DNA from: Lycorma delicatula
Lineage: Eukaryota; Arthropoda; Insecta; Hemiptera; Fulgoridae
DNA length: 64,000 bases
Direction of reading: 5' to 3'
Assembly: GCF_047948215.1 (NCBI RefSeq)
Contig: NC_134455.1
Location: forward strand, 347,433,842-347,497,841
Shown: piece by piece, positions 39,701-46,600 of the stretch
Layout: every line of letters starts with the position of its first letter
How positions within the stretch are numbered: the first letter of the stretch is position 1
The notes under the pieces: generated by a model
The model's database searches: none
What the model saw: only the letters and a program-made list of their open reading frames with translations
Told to the model about the DNA's origin: nothing
Made by a program: the position numbers and the translations under genes

Positions 39701-42700
39701 TGTAACAGACAAATAAAAAGTTTAAAATTAAATCTATAATCATCTATCATCATCTATAATCATCAGTTATATATTTAATTTTTAAATCCGTTTCAAATTT
39801 TTGTAACAACTAAATATGTTATATCGATTGTACAATTAATTATTATTTTTTTTTTTTTAATCTTTAAAAATCAAACCTAAAATATATCAATCGCACATTT
39901 AATTTTTAAATGTTTGAAATTTTTTTAATAATTAAATGTGTAATAATATATCGATTATACATTTAATTATTAAATCTTAGAAATTTAAAATAAAATTAAA
40001 CTTAAAATATATCAGTTAAAAATTTAATTTTAAAATTTGTTATCGTTAATTTTAGAAATGTTAATTTTTTTACGAAAATAATAACTTAGTTTTTATCATC
40101 GATTGTTCGTAAGTAATTTTACTTCATTTAAAACCATGTAATGTATTTTTTTATGTATTTATAAAACGTTATCATTAGATTTTTAATTAAAATAGTTTTA
40201 GTATAATAAAATAATTAACAAATAATAATTAATGTAATAATTATTATTACATTTTATTGGAAAAATTTTATTTATAATTTAAAAAAATATATATGAATTT
40301 GTTAAAAATGTTGTGCGATATAGTAATGTACATATACACGAAAAATATTACCGTCAAAATTACAAAATTATGTTATTCTATAAATTCCTAATTTTTTTTA
40401 AAGAAAAGAATTCATTGTTAATGAATTTTATATAGTTACTATGCCTTTAAAAAGTCTTTTTAGTTTTTATAAACTTACATCAATTCACTAATAACACAAT
40501 ACGCCAAGTGATGAAAAAAAAAACAGTTATCCTATATTGATGAACACTTCTTAATTTGAACGTTTCCACCATAAAAGTGTTAGAATTAATCGTTTTTACT
40601 GAATTTATATATATATAATGGTGTATGTGTACGTGTGTGTGTTTTATAACATATGGTGATAATACGGGCAATTTAGTAATAAATAATGTATTATATTTAT
40701 TATCATAAGAACAGTCCGTGTTCACCAACGGTCAAATCTTGTCAGTTTCGATTGATAACCTTTCTTGCCTCCGAATCGAGAAGTCTGACGTAGGCTTCCG
40801 ACGGGCTTCCTCCCCTATACCCGCGCCTATGATTGCCAATTAAATATCACTTGATTTACAAGATTTCCTACAGTCTCTCCTTTTGACTGTGGTCATCACG
40901 TTGCATTTACTGATGTCATAGAACGATTGAGATGTGTATTCTAAATACAGTTTTTTTTTTTAACATTTTTATTTTTATTTTTAGATGTATTTGTGGTCTT
41001 TTCACAAATTAAATTATTGACTATTAAATACTTTTTATTTTATTAAAATTTTAATGACGTAATAGTTTTTGTAAATAAAAAAAATTGCAATTAATTTTTT
41101 TTTTGTTTTGTTTAATGTTCTATTTAGATGTGAATTTATGTGATAAATAGATATGTTTATAAAATTACTGAGGTCATATTAATAAGATATTGAATGTATA
41201 TATAAGGCAATAAATATATACATATAATTTTTTTTGCCTTCATTTTAGGTCGTGATTTTGCGTGCGTAAATTTGTTCTCATCATTTTCACGTGATTTATT
41301 GCAACAAATTGATGCGTTTTAACACGTAATTAATGAATGTTTTTTCCGATGTATTCATTTTTAATGGAATTTGATTCATACTTTTTTTTTAAATTAAATT
41401 ATAAATGTTGTAATTATTAAAAAAAAAAAGGATGTATTGTTTTTCATAAACCTCTAATATTCATGTTGGTGGAAGTCAATATAATAACGCCTTCATTTTA
41501 TTAGTTATACATTTCTTAGTACGTCTGTAAAGCGTGTAGTTGATTACAGTTTGAAGGCGCTTTAAGTTAATACTGTTTTTAGCCAGTTTTTAATTGTACG
41601 GTTTTATTTAAAGGAATAAATGTTTTTTTTTTCAAATTAATTGTTTTTAATACTATTTTTACAAAAATTAAAAGATTTTTTTGCACGATAGTTAATTTAT
41701 ACAACTCATAATTTTTAAAAAAATAAATGAAAGAGGAGATATTTCGAGCCTGATAATTTGTTTATTGCAGCTTCTTTTATAAGATATATAAGAAAAATGT
41801 TAAAACATGCTTATGTGAAAATTAAAAAAATTTATCTATAAAGGTTTTGTTTTATAATTTCCATTTCCCGTTGATTATTTTACAAAAAAAGCGTATAAAT
41901 GAAATTTAGGAAAAGCCGCTTCTTCGAAACTATGTTTTTTCGACATTAGACCACTACTACACCTTACATAATCAAGCGGCCGTAAGAGGCGGACAACTCA
42001 GAAAATAAAAATGGAAAGAGTAGGGTTGTGATACATTGATACATCATTTTAAAGGGCTAAAAAATAAACCAGTAGGCTATTACAGTCCTTACCAAAATTG
42101 CAACCAATATATTTTTACGGCTAATTTTAAAAGTGGCCTACACATCAAATAATGGTCTTATATGAAAAAATAGATCAATTTGAATTTTAGATTGAATTTA
42201 GATTTCCTTTGAATTTTTGATTATTCCTACAAAAATTTATATTTTTTTTTTTATCGGCAAACTAGTGCTACAAAAAAACTTTTATATATATTTAAAAATA
42301 CATTAAAAAATAAAACATTGTAAATATTTGTATTTTTTTTTAAATAGACAGTTTTTATTAATTAATTTCTTCTGAAATAGCAGCATTATATTATCTTATA
42401 TGTTTGGGTGTGTTTTTAAAAAATTCTTTTTCAATGTTAAAAGAGCGGTTTTACATCTTGTATTTATTTGACTTTACTTGGTATAGAACAACTGTAATGT
42501 ATCTAGACTTTTTATTGTGGTTGCCAGATTTATTGAAGCATTGATCAGTTATTAATCGTATAATAGTAATTCTAGTTGTAGTAGTAATAATAATTGGTCG
42601 TTACAATAACAGGTATAATTTAATATCTTATAATAATAACAAAATTGTTGATTCAAGGTCACCCTGTCTTGTACATTATCCGTCGGTAAATTACTTCCTG

Positions 42701-43596
42701 CATTTACATTGCTGGGTGTGAAAACAATACCTGTTATAGACGTCGTAGTTTAATATTATAATGTAAGAAAACTGAAAGAGAACGACTTAAAGGATGGTTA
42801 AAAATTAAGTATTATTTTAAAGTTTTGTAAAAATTATATAAGAGTTACATATTTGTACCTTAACTGTGCATGCTAGTGCGAATCGGCTAACTAAAAGAGG
42901 GAATAGTTGATGTGAAATGGGGAGAGGGGAAGAAAGAAAGAAAAAAAGCATCGGTCTTGAACTGGAAGCTTAAGATATACTGTTTCTTTCTTTCTTTTCA
43001 AATTTCCTTTAAATTATTTGTTATCTTTTTAATTGAATTAATGATACCTTAATGATATAACTTAACGCTAATTACTTGATTACAACGAGGTAAACGAAAT
43101 ATTAATTAATTCCATTATATATTTACGTAAATGCTAGTACTCGGTTTAAAAATAGAATAGTGTTTTGTTTCCGCTTTAAAAAAAAATTTCATACAAAATT
43201 AATTTTTGACCGATGTAAATTTCGTACTTAATCTGTTTTTTCGTAGAAAAGAAACATAAAAAAAAGTTTATTTATTCTTTGAAAATATTTTGTATAAATT
43301 TAACTCAAACGTTTATAAATATGATAATATTTAAATTAATAATAACGACATTGTTTTGTTTTGTTGTTGCACGTGTCTTTTAACGATTGATGATTTAACA
43401 AATAATTCCTTTGAAAGAATTCAGACAGATGTAATTAAAAAAAAAAGAAAAAAAAGTTGAGCAAACGATCTGTTTTAATAAAATAATAATTATTATTATT
43501 ATATTGCTTTTATTATGCCATGGAGAAGTAGCGGTCTTTAAACCAGCCTTTCATCTGGAAAGGATCCAGCTTATATGGTGGATTTATCATAAACAG

Positions 43597-43647
<51 letters not shown>

Positions 43648-46600
43648 GAATTTGTTTTTTTGATTCGTGTACATAAAAAGTACATGCATTTATAGTTTGT
43701 TTTTTTTTATATATATATTTTTAAAGGCCGAGCATTTTTTATAAGCCTGTATCGGAAGAAAGTGAGTTAGTTTCAACTAGTCTGAGGGGGAGAGAGCGGG
43801 TTTGAAATGTTAACTTATAAAATTTACAGATTGCGTTGTTTTTTGTTTTTCTTCCTTTAAATAACTATCGTCGCTGTGGTATGTATCTTAGTGAATGTAT
43901 ACAGTATAATTATTTTAGCTTACATAGCAATGACGTAAGTGTCTTATCAGGTTGTTTAACTATTGAATAGTAATTGAGTAGGTGTTTTGTGCTATAACTG
44001 TTCAAGTTTATATATGTTTATTATCAGGACACTTCATCGTTTTCAAGTAGATAAAAATTAATTTTAGCAATATTCATTTTTTTTTTAAATTGTTTGTTTT
44101 TTTTAAAAACGTTTTCTGAAAACTTGTTTAGATATGTATGACACATTATTTTTTGTGGTGGTGTAGTTTTATTTTATTATTATTATTTTTATAGTATAAT
44201 AATTCCCATGTGAAGCCACTCGCAACGCTTCGAACGGTTTTCCCACTCTTCATAGCAGTATTAGAACTCGACAACCGTAATATCCTTTAGAACGTCGGTT
44301 ACATTTTTTAAATGTTTTTTACTGTTCCAAAATGGTGTCCTCTGAGGCGTTTTTTTTAAAATTCGGGAACAGGAAAAAGTCGCAGGGACTCAAGTCAGGT
44401 GAATAAGGTGGTAGGAACTACAGGAATGTTTTTCTTTGCCATAACTCATTAATTGAGAGTGCAGTGTGACAAGGTGCATTGTCATGATGCAGCTTCCAGT
44501 TGTCTTTGATGGCTGAAAGCACGCGGGCAAATCTTTTCCGTAGTCTTTCAAGAATTTTTCGTTAAACATATTGATTTACAGTCTATCCTGTAGGCAACTC
44601 CTTATGGACAATGCCATTAATATCGAAGAAACAAATAAGCACAGTTTTGTTTTTTAATTGCTCATTTTTGCTTTTTTTTGACGTAATGAGCTTTAAGTGC
44701 GCCACTCCTTGCTCTTGCATTTTGTTCTGGGTCGTACTCAGATATCTAAGATTCATCACCAGTAATAACATTTTTTTAGAAAATCAGGATCGGTTTCAAT
44801 TCGCCTTAGAAGATCGCGGCACACTTCCAGCCTGTTGTTTTTCTGTTCAACATCGAGGTTTTTTGGGACTAATTTTGCGCAAACTTTTTTCATGTCCAAT
44901 TCGTTTGTCAAAATTTGTTGGACAGTGGTACGGCTCAAATTCAGTTTTTCTGCAATCATTCTGACAGTTAATCGCCGGTCACACCCGTTTGTGATTCCCT
45001 CAATATTGACGTTAACGGTCTTCCAGAGCGTGGGTGGTCCGCAACTGATTCCCGGCCAACTGAAAATGTTTTAAACCACCTAAAAACTTGGGCTCGCGGC
45101 AGAGCGTCATCTCCTTACGCCCTTTTCAATTTTGAAAAAGTTTCAGTAGCATTGTTACCGCGTTTAACACTAAAATTGATCGCACAACGTTGCTCATAAT
45201 TAGTATTACTTTTTTTGTAATGCACAATAAAAACCTGTTTCAGGAAAAGTTTGTTTACGTCTCACGTGGTAATAGTAGACTAAAAATTAATAATAACATA
45301 AATCATTATCAAATATAAATCGGTTGTTCATATAACCATATGTTTACTAGTAACTTTACAGTGTTGCCGCTGTGGCTGCCAAAAAAAAAAGTCTCATTAC
45401 TTTATTTATAGACCTCGTATATATGTATAAAATGTCCCCCAACACAAAATGCTGTGTTAGAAATTTAAAGAAATATACTGAGTGAAGAAATAGAGATATT
45501 AATAGGCGATATTGTAAGGATTTTTAATAGAATTCCCGAGAATTTTTTTTTTTTTTATCTAAAAAGAAAAACTAAAAGCAAATACTGTGATGAAGTAGGA
45601 AATAAACAATTACTCATAGTATTTTTTATTCCTGCTTATTCACAAGCACGAATAAAAATTTCGGGATGACAGTACGGGGAATAAATAAATAATAATAAAA
45701 AAGAGAAAATTAAAAGAAAATTAAATCTCTGAGGAGGGTCCAATGATGAAAAGCTCCAAAATAGTCGGATGGAGATTTGAACCTGGAAATTTTCCAATGG
45801 AAATCATTACCATTCTACTACTGAGTTTATTTTTATTTTTTTTTTAATTTTCGTGGTACAGAATCATTTAAGAAAATGTGACAAAATTATTTTGTACATT
45901 TGGTGTTTCATAAAATTAAAAAAAAAAAAAAAAAAACGTATAGAGAGAGATAGGAAATTAATATTTCCTAAGTAAATTGCAAATTTTGGTTAAATTTTAA
46001 TTATAATAATTATCTGATTGATTAACGAAATTATTTAAGTGTTCATCGTATAAATTATTATTAAAGATTATGTATTTACTCGGCTTAGTTATGATTTATC
46101 AGTTTTCTTATCAGAACCTCTTATTATTTCTATTGTTATTAATATATCACATTAAAGTTTTATATCAGCTTAATATTACAGTTATTATTATTACAATTTT
46201 TTTTTTTTTTTTAATTCTCCGTTTATACTGCTTAAGCGAATTTATTTTTGCATTTGAATTTGCTGACAGGGTCGAAATATGTAAATAAATTTATTTTATA
46301 CGTTTCTGTTTTGTTATCAATTAATAAAATATATGACAAACGCTTTTTAATATGCTAAAACTAGTTATTTAATTTTTAAATTAAGAGTGGTCTGTATTTG
46401 GCTTCTTTTACCATCAATAAATAACATATTGGTAAGAAAGAAAAAAAAATTAATTTTGTTCTTTTTTTTCACTTTCTAATGTGTACGTTGCAATCTGTTC
46501 AACTAGTGAACGATTAGCAACATCCCCTCCCACGGCCCATGAGATGTGGATGATATCTGTGAAGGAAGTGTAGTGTTTTGTACAGACTCAGGCCGACCAT

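Noticed and set aside
44611..45074. Plus-strand open frames across the mariner region
   Set aside because: They are antisense to the recognisable minus-strand transposase blocks and have no domain of their own.
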